Source: Proteus sp. FME41 (GTDB lineage: Bacteria; Pseudomonadota; Gammaproteobacteria; Enterobacterales; Enterobacteriaceae). Taken from it: DNA of 64,000 nt. The translations under genes were made by a program, and so were the position numbers. Positions 20,774-28,876 of the stretch are shown here, in pieces. The stretch is from positions 248,001 through 312,000 of the forward strand of contig NZ_JABUYL010000001.1 of NCBI RefSeq assembly GCF_014897315.1, written 5' to 3'. The notes below the pieces were generated by a model that ran no database searches, was not told the origin of the DNA, and was given only the letters and a program-made list of their open reading frames with translations. Position 1 is the first letter of the stretch; every line of letters begins with the position of its first letter.

Positions 20774-21000
20774 AAATATTTATATACTTTTTACTTTGGT
20801 CTTTGAGTATGTGTGTAACTGTTTTTTTGACAATAATATTAATTAAACTTCTAGTTAAACTAATGTTATATTTTGAAAAAAACTCGTTTGTTTGGGAATT
20901 AAATGATTTTATTGATGCATTAAAAATAGGAGGAGTAATGGGATTGTTTTTAGGAGCCGTAATTTGTTTAGTTAACTATTTAGAATATAAAAGGCACTAA
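20770..21000 (+). CDS. Small two-helix membrane protein, probable immunity protein A
   Basis: 76 residues with two strongly hydrophobic segments (about residues 4-30 and 52-70) separated by a short charged loop. Start at 20770 is supported by the ATGA overlap with the upstream toxin stub. It resembles the 80-residue protein at 21408: both have an xxFxxALxI element before the second helix. An inner-membrane immunity protein usually pairs with a toxin that acts at the membrane, so the lost toxin may have been a membrane-active one; that is inference. Confidence 0.6.
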   Translation: MKIFIYFLLWSLSMCVTVFLTIILIKLLVKLMLYFEKNSFVWELNDFIDALKIGGVMGLFLGAVICLVNYLEYKRH

Positions 21001-21051
21001 TGTGATTTTACAGAATGGCTAATAAAATTAATTCTTAAATTACAGGGGGTA

Positions 21052-21405
21052 TTGATAGATATAACTATTAAGCCCCACAGAGTACATCAATCCTTAACTC
21101 CTGAAATTAAAATTGAAGGATATTATGGAAAAACCAATATAACAGGGAAAGTGGACAGATTAGGTAATTTTATAGTAAAACCTGTAACTAATTGGATTGG
21201 TAAAATAATAACAAAAGATAATGATCCTGAGTTGAATGAAGTATTGATAAAATATTCAGAGCCAGCAGTTAAGGGAAAGTCTTATATTATGCAGGAAGTA
21301 TCCGAAATTAGAATTTTTTCTTGAGTAGGTAATATTGGTGATAGCGGGGCTGCGGAAGTTAGTGCAAGTTATATGCAAGACATAATTAATGAAACTGGAG
21401 AATAA
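21052..21405 (+). pseudogene. Truncated toxin tail B with an in-frame stop
   Basis: One frame runs from about 21052 to TAA at 21403-21405, interrupted by a single TGA at 21322-21324. The first part contains PEIKIEGYYGKTNITG, similar to the end of the EndoU toxin (GVKIEGYYGKPDGTG); the last part is GNIGDSGAAEVSASYMQD. No convincing start and no pretoxin region. The next gene begins three bases after the stop. I read it as a decayed toxin 3' end, possibly a chimera of two toxins. Confidence 0.55.
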
Positions 21406-21407
21406 CA

Positions 21408-21650
21408 ATGAAAAGAATATTTCATATTGTTGTACTTATTATAGCATTAATGATTTTATTTACTTTATCATTATTGATTGTTGCAATAGTTACTTATATT
21501 AGCATAGATTTATTCTTTTATTTTTATGCAGAAAGACCTATTTCACTTAGTTTAATTGAATTTAAACGAGCGTTAAGAATTAGCATAGGCGGAGGTATAC
21601 CCGCAGGGATTGGCTTTGGAATTCTCTATATAAAGGAAAATAAAATATAA
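21408..21650 (+). CDS. Small two-helix membrane protein, probable immunity protein B
   Basis: 80 residues with a long N-terminal hydrophobic segment (about residues 5-36) and a Gly-rich second one (GGGIPAGIGFGILYI). TGGAGAA sits before the ATG at 21408. It is a diverged relative of the protein encoded at 20770: same size, same two-helix plan, and a matching EFKRALRIS / DFIDALKIG element. Presumably the immunity protein for toxin tail B, kept after the toxin decayed. Confidence 0.6.
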   Translation: MKRIFHIVVLIIALMILFTLSLLIVAIVTYISIDLFFYFYAERPISLSLIEFKRALRISIGGGIPAGIGFGILYIKENKI

Positions 21651-21728
21651 TGATTTTACACTATTTGGTAAAAGTTTTATTTTTAATATATCACCTTGAG
21701 TTTAGCTTTGGACGAAATTAATAATACT

Positions 21729-22250
21729 ATGAATATAAAATTAATCGAATTTTTACATTCAGTTTATCCAGAATTACCTATTGATGTTAGCTATATGCGA
21801 GGTTATTCTGATGATGAAATAAAAAAAATCGAACGTTTATATGATATCGAAGTGAAAGATCAGTTATATGATTTTTTAACGAGTATAGGGCGTTGTAGTG
21901 GTGGTCTTTTTGGCGATGATCCTCTTCTTTTTTATAGAAATCAAAAAACAATAAGAGGAAGTATATTGATGCAATCAGGAATGAGAGAGGAACTCTCTGC
22001 TATTCAACAATATGATTTATTAGATAAAAAACCATTTTTTATTGCAGTGGAAAGTTATACTCAATATTTTTTTGTTTTAACAGCATCAGTTACACCTAAT
22101 ATCATTTATCAATATGATGAGAATGAAGAAATTATAGAAGCTACTGAATGGGATCTAAATAGTTATTTAAGGCATATAGTTAATGCTTATACTCGTCACT
22201 ATGATCTGAATGTGCCTTTTGATCGACATGGTGAGCTTATCATTATTTAA
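21729..22250 (+). CDS. SMI1/KNR4 (SUKH) family orphan immunity protein
   Basis: 173 residues from the ATG at 21729; a TTG at 21696 would add 11 residues, and neither start has a strong ribosome site. The N-terminal part, GYSDDEIKKIERLYDIEVKD followed by LYDFLTSIGRCSGGLFGDD, matches the SUKH pattern of a helix, a docking FLxxxG segment and a GG loop. SUKH proteins are common immunity proteins of bacterial polymorphic toxins and bind many unrelated nucleases. There is no toxin directly upstream, only the membrane immunity gene B, so this is an orphan immunity gene. It is followed by a clean hairpin. Confidence 0.75.
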   Translation: MNIKLIEFLHSVYPELPIDVSYMRGYSDDEIKKIERLYDIEVKDQLYDFLTSIGRCSGGLFGDDPLLFYRNQKTIRGSILMQSGMREELSAIQQYDLLDKKPFFIAVESYTQYFFVLTASVTPNIIYQYDENEEIIEATEWDLNSYLRHIVNAYTRHYDLNVPFDRHGELIII

Positions 22251-22256
22251 TTGCTA

Positions 22257-22282
22257 AAGATCCCAACTTACAATGGGATCTT
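22257..22282 (+). terminator. Hairpin after SUKH gene
   Basis: AAGATCCCA pairs perfectly with TGGGATCTT over an eight-base loop, seven bases after the SUKH stop. The following T-run is short. Confidence 0.6.
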
Positions 22283-22293
22283 CGTTAATGTTA

Positions 22294-22410
22294 TCACTTC
22301 CTCTTAGCCGTTCGGATAATCACCCGTCTGGTTTGACGGGTGAGAGTGATGTTGCTACCCACCGTAAACCCTAACTCACTCAGCCAATTACCTCTGATAG
22401 TCAGTTTTGG
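22294..22410 (-). pseudogene. SymE-like gene remnant B
   Basis: On the minus strand 38 codons plus TGA encode PKLTIRGNWLSELGFTVGS and then NITLTRQTRRVIIRTAKRK. This matches the SymE core (xLxGxWLxExGFxxGxx followed by a short C-terminal strand). A stop codon lies a few codons upstream and the RHYTVGY part is missing, so it is a 5'-truncated relic. It lies just beyond the hairpin that ends the SUKH gene. Confidence 0.8.
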
Positions 22411-22461
22411 ACTTGCAATTATGGACTAATTCTCTGGTGCTAGTTTTTCAAATCTAAATTA

Positions 22462-23873
22462 CGATCAATCTCTATCAAGCCCTTTCAGAAACCCACGATA
22501 ACGTTACTGAACGTGATATTCAAAATCACCTCTTTCAGCAAGCATTACAGGATTATACCAACCAATCCGACTTTGGTACGGGCGGTAAATATACCCGTGC
22601 CATCCAAGCCATCACCGCATTTACGCAAGGTGTAATGGGCAACAATATTGTTACCGCGATTGCTAATGGTTCCGCGCCTTATCTTGCCAACGAAGTGAAA
22701 AACCAAATCCAAGGTAATAGTGTTGAAAGTGATATTCAGCGCACGATAGCGCATGGATTATTGAATGCCGGTCTTGCTCTAGCAAAAGGTGAGAATGCCT
22801 TAGTGCAAGCCTCTGGCGCAATGACAGGGGAAACAGTGGGTATTTTATCGCACTCACTTTATGGCAAAACTCCCGAAGAACTCACCGAGACTGAAAAGCA
22901 GAATATAAGTGCATGGGCAACGTTAACTTCAGGGGTTGTCGGCGGTTTAATCAGCGATAATAGTGCAGGCGTTGCCAATGCAGCTCAAGCTGGGAAAGTG
23001 GTGGTTGAGAATAATGTATTTGGTCCTAAAGATCTGCCTTCAGGAATGGCCGATTATGGGCAAGCCATGTCATCACTGGCTATTTCGATGGCACAAAATG
23101 ATAATAGTATAGAGGACATCAATACTGCGTTAACAAGAGCGACGAAAGGAGTTCACCCTGAGGGGCAAGATCCGGCTTTGGGGATAATGATTGCATGGGG
23201 AAATATTACGGGTATACCGCTTGATGTGTTTTTAACACAACAAGAGATGACACTAGAAAAAGCAGCTGAAATAGTGGGAAGTACTCCACCGACTACAACA
23301 GCGAAAGCTCTTCAATTTATAGCAGCAAAAACCTATTTGGCATTTGTTAAAGGTGGGCAGTCAATTCCGAAGTGGGAAGGCGGTGAATATCTACATGATT
23401 TTAAACCATCATCTACGCCTTTAGAATTAATTCAGGAGCAAGGTGGCAATGGCTTCAAAACAGCCTATATACGAATGGATCATATTCTTAATGGAGAAGT
23501 AAAAGTATATAAAAATGGTTTTCAAAAAGCAGGTGGAGGCCATTATTTAAGAGATCCAAATGTAAGGGTTGATAAATGGACAGCTATACCAGATATAAAT
23601 GGTGTCTCAAAAGGGTATATATCAGTAAGAAATGAAGTAACAGGAAAATGGATAAAAAAGCAAAGTGAAACAACATTTTTCCCTGAACATTGGTCTAAGC
23701 GACAAACCGCTCAGGAAATAGAGAGTGCATTTAAAAATTCATCACCAGATTCTCTTAGAAAGGAAGTATGGCAAGGGGTATCGTCCTCGGGAGTTAAAAT
23801 TGAAGGGTATTATGGAAAACCCGATGGAACAGGTGCAACTGCTTGGCCAGTATATAATGGTAGGAAACAATGA
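22462..23873 (+). CDS. Orphan cdiA-CT module 2: EndoU nuclease toxin
   Basis: Homology to cdiA starts abruptly near 22462; the first clear ATG is at 22635, giving 412 residues. It contains the end of DUF637, the pretoxin region and VENN (as VENNVFGP), then a linker of about 125 residues. A bacterial EndoU domain follows: GGGHYLRDP with the first histidine, IKKQSETTFFPEHWS, and GVKIEGYYG followed by WPVY. EndoU is the RNase-A-like fold seen in several CdiA tips and in RNases that cut tRNA. No promoter or secretion signal, so it is probably a silent spare tip. The immunity gene starts two bases after its stop. Confidence 0.85.
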
Positions 23874-23874
23874 T

Positions 23875-24360
23875 ATGTATAGCAGAAAAATATACTTAAG
23901 ATGGAGCCAATTCCATCAACATTATGCTCCATCTGGTATGAACACTAATGAAGATATTAGAAGAATACCAAAACAAGGTTATGGAGTTTGTGAAATAGCT
24001 GCTTGGTTGTCCGATGATATCCAATATTCTATTAACTCAATTGATATTTGGATAAGAAATTTTTCTGATTTTATTGAAGGAAAATTAGCAGATGGTTGCT
24101 TCGGTATGGGGAACGCCCATTGGGTTTTAGCTGTACAAGATAAAGTTTTTATCGGTTGTGAGTATGTAATTGAACAGCAGGTTATACTCACAATTGAACA
24201 AATTCTTTATGTGCTGGAACAGTATCGTCAATTTTTAGAAGCAGATTATACTAATCCTCAAATTCAGCTAGAACCCATTGATGTTGAATATATTGCGGAA
24301 GGTGACGTGGCGGTAAAGTTATATGAATCACTAGAAGGTTCGTATGGAATGCCTTATTGA
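23875..24360 (+). CDS. Probable immunity protein for the EndoU toxin
   Basis: 161 residues from ATG 23875, with TAGGAAA about nine bases upstream; the frame is open further back but that overlaps the toxin. Soluble, acidic, rich in aromatic residues (QGYGVCEIAAW, GNAHWVLAVQDKVFIG). I do not recognise the family. Its place directly behind an EndoU toxin, two bases after the stop, is the evidence for immunity. Confidence 0.65.
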   Translation: MYSRKIYLRWSQFHQHYAPSGMNTNEDIRRIPKQGYGVCEIAAWLSDDIQYSINSIDIWIRNFSDFIEGKLADGCFGMGNAHWVLAVQDKVFIGCEYVIEQQVILTIEQILYVLEQYRQFLEADYTNPQIQLEPIDVEYIAEGDVAVKLYESLEGSYGMPY

Positions 24361-24371
24361 TGAGTTTTAAA

Positions 24372-24421
24372 GAAAATCCCAACGGTGGAAAGTATTTCAA
24401 AGTGTTGGGATTTCTTTTTTA
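24372..24421 (+). terminator. Rho-independent terminator after EndoU immunity gene
   Basis: AAATCCCAAC (24374-24383) pairs with GTTGGGATTT (24404-24413) and is followed by CTTTTTT. Confidence 0.8.
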
Positions 24422-24485
24422 ATCGTCAACTTACAGGTATTGTAAATAATTCGGTGTATTTACCTTACACACTTTCTGATGCCCA

Positions 24486-24594
24486 GATTTAGTTGACCAC
24501 TTCACAACGGTCCAGTTTTGTAAGAGAGGGTGTAGTGTGTTCTAACCTATAACCCTAACCTATTCATACTCTTATCACTGATAGTCAGTTATGG
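24486..24594 (-). pseudogene. SymE-like gene remnant C (heavily decayed)
   Basis: On the minus strand a frame with several stops still shows LTISDKSMNRLGL, then THYTLSYKTGPL. These line up with LTIRGNWLSELGF and HYPLTRQAGKL of the other relics. The sequence is clearly a dead copy. It sits directly after the terminator, like the other copies. Confidence 0.6.
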
Positions 24595-24600
24595 ACTAAG

Positions 24601-24777
24601 TTGGATTTATCTTCATTTGTAATAAATGCATTAACCGTATTATCTGGCAATAACCTTTCTGGCGCACTGCAAGCGGAGCCTTCCATTACCTTGGTTACCG
24701 CAATCAAAAACTGCACCACCAATACCACCACGGGGGAAGTCGATATTTTCACTAATACCTTAGTCCTTATCTTTTAA
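24601..24777 (+). pseudogene. Short open stretch of unknown origin before module 3
   Basis: 58 sense codons end at TAA 24775-24777 and contain ALQAEPSITLVTAIKNC and TTTGEVDIFTN. It has no match to any other part of the window and no visible start. Its composition is less AT-rich than the surrounding spacer. It looks like the 3' end of a gene left by recombination, but I cannot name it. Confidence 0.35.
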
Positions 24778-24799
24778 GTGCAGTTACAGCAGAAGCTAA

Positions 24800-26695
24800 A
24801 ATAATCAGTTAGATACAGGTACATTAGGCTTTAGTGATATCCATAACTATGCAGAATATAAAGTTGAGCATCAATCTGGTGGTGTAAGTACTTCAGGTGG
24901 CGTTGAAGGGAATATGCTGGCGAATATGGGGCATGCATTAGCGATGGCAGGCAACCATAGTGACAGCGCTGAAAACACCACTCAATCTGCGGTATCACAA
25001 GGGACATGGACAGTGCGTGATAGCGACAATCAACAGCAAGATATCGCGCAATTAAGCCAAGATACGGATAATGCTCACAGCACGTTAAATAAGATTTTCG
25101 ATAAAGAAAAAGAGCAAAATCGTCAACAAAAACAACAATTAGTGGGCGAAATTGGGGCGCAAGTTATCGACTTAGCCACCACGGTTGATACTATTCGTGG
25201 TACGAACCAAGCGAAAGCTGATTCAAAACTCAATAATCTTTCTGATACGGCCTACGACAATCTCTATCAAGCCCTTTCAGAAACCAACGATAACGTTACT
25301 GAGCGTGATATTCAGAATCACCTCTTTCAACAAGCCTTACAGGATTATACCAACCAATCCGACTTTGGTACGGGCGGTAAATACACCCGTGCAATTCAAG
25401 CTATTACCGCATTTACGCAAGGTGTAATGGGCAATAATATTGTTACCGCGATTGCTAATGGTTCCGCGCCTTATCTTGCTAACGAAGTAAAAAACCAAAT
25501 TCAAGGTAACAGTGTTGAAAGTGATATTCAGCGCACGATAGCGCACGGCTTACTGAATGCAGGCCTTGCACTGGCAAAAGGTGAGAATGCAGTAGTGCAA
25601 GCTTCTGGCGCAATGACAGGGGAAACAGTGGGTATTTTATCGCACTCATTTTATGGCAAAACCCCCGAAAAACTCACCGAAACTGAAAAGCAGAATATAA
25701 GTGGATGGGCAACGTTAGCTTCCGGTATTGTCGGCGGTTTAATCAGCGATAATAGTGCAGGCGTTGCCAATGCTGCTCAAGCAGGGAAGGTGGTGGTTGA
25801 GAATAACTTTTTGAGTACGAATCAATTAGAAAATTTTGCCCATCAGGCAAGAAATTGTGTTGGTGATGAATGTCAGAAAATTATTCGTGATATGGTAGAT
25901 ACCAATGTCAAGCAACAGGAAGAAATAAAGCAGATTTGTTCAACCTCGCCAGAGCAGTGTCGGCAAAAGTATGGCTATTTAGTTGAGCAATGGAATGCTT
26001 TCGATACAGCAATAAAACATCTTGCAGCAGACAAATCGTTACCTGATGAATTTCGTGATTATCTGCCTGCAGTGTATATGTTGAGTATGGATGCGACAGG
26101 GATCACAGTCGAACATCAGTGGGCTAAACGATTTGAGGCAATGGGGCTTGAACCAGAAGCAGCCGGTTTGATAGCGATGGCACTTCCCGGAATGATTAAT
26201 GGTGGAAGTGGTAAAGGTAATCGTGGAACAACAGATAAACGAATCAATAACACCAAGTTAGAATCAGAAAAAAATGCGCTAAATAGAATTGGTGAGAATT
26301 CAAACAATACTAAAAATCTTGGTCAGAAAGAAGTTAACTCAGTTTATAATAAACAGCTGATTATAAATGCAGAAAAAATATCAACTGCGAAGCCTGGTCT
26401 GCAAACTGCTATTCCCCGAGATCTGAATGAGCAAACATTTTGGAAATCAGTTCAATCTAAGCCACTACAAGGTAAAGAGTTACCTGGGCTTAATAATGAT
26501 CCTCGTTTTCCTACATCAGCTGGATTCCAAAAAATGGAAGCGAAACATAGACTCCCAGATGGTCAAACTATAACAATGCATTACCAGTATAACTCAACGA
26601 CTGGTAAAGCTTACGATATGAAAATTACTACACCTCAGAGGGTTCAACAAGATCCGAAACAAGTTGTAGATACAATAAAGGATAATATTAAATGA
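24800..26695 (+). CDS. Orphan cdiA-CT module 3: longest pretoxin copy plus unassigned toxin
   Basis: cdiA-like sequence starts near 24800, about 490 bases further upstream than in modules 1 and 2, just after an in-frame TAA. The first ATG is 24914, giving 593 residues. It copies the end of the second haemagglutinin region (MLANMGHALAMAGNHSDSA), DUF637, pretoxin and VENN (VENNFLST). The tip holds a Cys-containing linker (CVGDECQKI, CSTSPEQC), a hydrophobic EPEAAGLIAMALPGM segment and a terminal domain with PRFPTSAGFQKMEAKHRLP and MHYQYNSTTGKAYDMKI. I cannot assign the toxin fold. Pretoxin DNA is nearly identical to that of cdiA, making it a good recombination donor. Confidence 0.8.
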   Translation, partial: NNQLDTGTLGFSDIHNYAEYKVEHQSGGVSTSGGVEGNMLANMGHALAMAGNHSDSAENTTQSAVSQGTWTVRDSDNQQQDIAQLSQDTDNAHSTLNKIFDKEKEQNRQQKQQLVGEIGAQVIDLATTVDTIRGTNQAKADSKLNNLSDTAYDNLYQALSETNDNVTERDIQNHLFQQALQDYTNQSDFGTGGKYTRAIQAITAFTQGVMGNNIVTAIANGSAPYLANEVKNQIQGNSVESDIQRTIAHGLLNAGLALAKGENAVVQASGAMTGETVGILSHSFYGKTPEKLTETEKQNISGWATLASGIVGGLISDNSAGVANAAQAGKVVVENNFLSTNQLENFAHQARNCVGDECQKIIRDMVDTNVKQQEEIKQICSTSPEQCRQKYGYLVEQWNAFDTAIKHLAADKSLPDEFRDYLPAVYMLSMDATGITVEHQWAKRFEAMGLEPEAAGLIAMALPGMINGGSGKGNRGTTDKRINNTKLESEKNALNRIGENSNNTKNLGQKEVNSVYNKQLIINAEKISTAKPGLQTAIPRDLNEQTFWKSVQSKPLQGKELPGLNNDPRFPTSAGFQKMEAKHRLPDGQTITMHYQYNSTTGKAYDMKITTPQRVQQDPKQVVDTIKDNIK

Positions 26696-27012
26696 GAATA
26701 CAAGAATCGAGCGGTGAACTGATTGATGTGTTTGCTATTTATTGGATAAACAATAAATCATTATGTCTTGGTTTGCCTAAAGGTTATGGTGGATTGTCTG
26801 TTTATGATTTATCAGAGGTTGATCTAATAGAATCGAAACTTATTGGTACATTAATTTACTTCCAAAATGATGGTGCTGGTTCTGGCGTATATCATTGGGC
26901 TTTAATCGAAGAATCATTATTAGATGACTTGCTTGAATTAGATGAAACCGCCTATAAAAGATTTTTAGAGATATTAAAATCAGAAGGTCAGTTAGACGAT
27001 AATTTTTATTGA
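26692..27012 (+). CDS. Probable immunity protein of orphan module 3
   Basis: 106 residues. Its ATG overlaps the toxin stop (ATGA at 26692-26695), so it is translationally coupled to the toxin. Acidic, soluble, with GLPKGYGGLSVYDL in the centre. Family not recognised; immunity is inferred from position. Confidence 0.65.
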   Translation: MRIQESSGELIDVFAIYWINNKSLCLGLPKGYGGLSVYDLSEVDLIESKLIGTLIYFQNDGAGSGVYHWALIEESLLDDLLELDETAYKRFLEILKSEGQLDDNFY

Positions 27013-27016
27013 TAAT

Positions 27017-27040
27017 AGATCCCTGCATTCACAGGGATCT
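27017..27040 (+). terminator. Hairpin after immunity gene 3
   Basis: AGATCCCTG pairs perfectly with CAGGGATCT over a six-base loop, four bases after the immunity stop. No strong T-run follows. Confidence 0.6.
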
Positions 27041-27051
27041 CCCTTAACCCC

Positions 27052-27273
27052 TTACTTCTTTGCCAATCGGATAATCAACTTCCCAGCTTGGCGGGTGAGG
27101 GGGTAGTGGCTACCTACCTCAAACCCTAGCTCACTCAACCACTTACCACTGAAAGCCAGTTTCGGGTTGGGGCGGGTACCTCGGTTAGGGGTATAACCCA
27201 CTGTATAGTGTCTGGTTTTAACCTCCTATACTTTAGCTGTCTGTGTTTTTACACTAAAATCGCGCTTAGCAAT
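27052..27273 (-). pseudogene. SymE-like toxin gene remnant D, nearly full length
   Basis: A continuous 74-codon minus-strand frame ends at TAA (27052-27054). It reads AKRDFSVKTQTAKV, then an in-frame TAG (27226-27228), then EVKTRHYTVGYTPNRG, PKLAFSGKWLSELGFEVGS and HYPLTRQAGKLIIRLAKK. RHYTVGY followed by xLxGxWLxxxGFxxG is the hallmark of the SymE family, AbrB-fold-derived toxins first described as an SOS-induced type I toxin in E. coli. The likely start position carries ATT instead of ATG. It is the best preserved of the relics and shows what the other copies once were. Confidence 0.85.
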
Positions 27274-27291
27274 AGGGACTACCTTCGTTAG

Positions 27292-28187
27292 TTGCGCAAG
27301 TTATCGACTTAGCCACCACGGTTGATACTATTCGTGGTACGAACCAAGCGAAAGCCGATTCAAAACTCGATAATCTTTGTGATACGGCTTACGACAATCT
27401 CTATCAAGCTCTTTCAGAAACTAACGATAACGTTACTGAGCGTGATATTCAAAATCACCTCTTCCAGCAAGCATTACAGGATTATACCAACCAATCTGAC
27501 TTTGGTACTGGGGGTAAATACACCCGTGCAATCCAAGCCATCACCGCATTTACGCAAGGTGTAATGGGCAACAATATTGTTACCGCGATTGCTAATGGTT
27601 CCGCGCCTTATCTTGCTAATGAAGTGAAAAACCAAATTCAAGGTAACAGTGTTGAAAGTGATATTCAGCGCACGATAGCGCACGGCTTACTGAATGCAGG
27701 CCTTGCACTGGCAAAAGGTGAGAATGCAGTAGTACAGGCCTCTGGCGCAATGACAGGGGAAACAGTGGGTATTTTATCGCACTCACTTTATGGCAAAACT
27801 CCCGAAGAACTCACTGAGACTGAAAAGCAGAATATAAGTGCATGGGCAACGTTAACTTCAGGGATTATCGGCGGTTTAATCAGCGATAATAGCGCAGGCG
27901 TTGCCAATGCAGCTCGTTCGACTCAATTAGAACAATCTATGAGGCGTTTAGGTATTTCAACAGATGAAAAAGGTGCTAAATTTTTAATGGTTCACCTCTC
28001 AAATGTACCTAAGACACAAGGAAACATTATAAAAGTATATAGTGATAATTATGGTAAATATGAAGTTAGGGAATCATTATTATTTGGTCCGTCAGGTAAA
28101 GTAACAAAATTAGAAACATCATTTGAAATCATGCCTGATGGAACTCGACGGTTTGTAACAACAATACCAAAAGAAGGAAGAAAATAA
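27292..28187 (+). CDS. Orphan cdiA-CT module 4: pretoxin without VENN plus small unassigned toxin
   Basis: cdiA-like DNA begins near 27292 (GCAAGTTATCGACTTAGCC). From the ATG at 27564 the ORF has 207 residues; upstream the frame is open but lacks a start. It has DUF637 and pretoxin sequence up to GVANAA. At that point the other copies continue QAGKVVVENN, but this one jumps to RSTQLEQSMRRLG, so VENN itself is missing. The toxin tip is only about 85 residues, with LLFGPSGKVTKLETSFEIM and RRFVTTIPKEGRK. Family unassigned. The next gene overlaps its stop codon. Confidence 0.75.
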
Positions 28188-28537
28188 TGTTTATTGAATC
28201 TCATCCTGATGATTTAGCTCTACTTTCGTTTTTTGAAAGTGAACCGACATTAGTTGATCATTTGGATCGGCATTTTGCATATGAATTTACAGATAATAAT
28301 GGAGTTCACCTAGTATTTTCTTTTAGTATATTAGAAGGATGGATACAAACAGTATTAGAATTTAATGGGAATGAAATCGCAAGGCACCTCAGTGAAAGTG
28401 TAAATAAATTTATGATAAAAGAAGATATGGCTGGTGAATATTTATATTCTGAAATAGTCTTAGAAGATATAAGAACAAAAGTTGAGATAAGAGTAAAACC
28501 GTTTATATCCATAAAATGGGGAACGTTGATTAGATAA
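28187..28537 (+). CDS. Probable immunity protein of orphan module 4
   Basis: 116 residues; the ATG overlaps the toxin stop (TAATG), with AAGGAAG upstream. Soluble and acidic in the N-terminal half, containing FESEPTLVDHLDRHF and a VEIRVKPFISIKW end. I do not recognise the family. Immunity is inferred from overlap with the small toxin. Confidence 0.65.
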   Translation: MFIESHPDDLALLSFFESEPTLVDHLDRHFAYEFTDNNGVHLVFSFSILEGWIQTVLEFNGNEIARHLSESVNKFMIKEDMAGEYLYSEIVLEDIRTKVEIRVKPFISIKWGTLIR

Positions 28538-28561
28538 GAGCATCGAGCAGCAATAGAAAAG

Positions 28562-28774
28562 ATGCTAAATCATGTGTACTTATATGACCTATTCACTGGT
28601 AATTTAGATGATATATCGGATTCGGTTTTTTTGCAGTTATACAAAGTAATGCAGTGTTCTTGGGAAATGTCGCTCAAAAAAGTATTTCCAACAAAAGAAT
28701 TTGTAATTGAACTTTATAACTCAGAATCAGATTACGGGCCATCTTTGACGTTCTATCAAAAAAATAAATTGTAG
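28562..28774 (+). CDS. Solitary small acidic protein, possible orphan immunity gene
   Basis: 70 residues beginning MLNHVYLYDLFTGNLDD, 24 bases after the preceding immunity gene. The same frame is open for eight more codons upstream (EHRAAIEK) to a stop, so the gene may be 5'-truncated. Small, acidic and soluble like the other immunity genes, with no toxin left in front. Function unproven. Confidence 0.45.
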   Translation: MLNHVYLYDLFTGNLDDISDSVFLQLYKVMQCSWEMSLKKVFPTKEFVIELYNSESDYGPSLTFYQKNKL

Positions 28775-28781
28775 GTTCTAT

Positions 28782-28858
28782 TTATCTCCCCTCAGTTAGC
28801 CGGATAATCCACTGTCCGGCTTGGCGAGTGAGGGAGTAACTTTTAGTTTCAACTCATA
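28782..28858 (-). pseudogene. SymE-like gene remnant E
   Basis: On the minus strand YSLTRQAGQWIIRLTEGR ends at TAA (28782-28784), matching the SymE C-terminal segment of the other relics. About nine codons upstream the frame shifts. It again lies between an immunity gene and the next pretoxin copy. Confidence 0.65.
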
Positions 28859-28876
28859 AATCATCAAGCACTGGTG

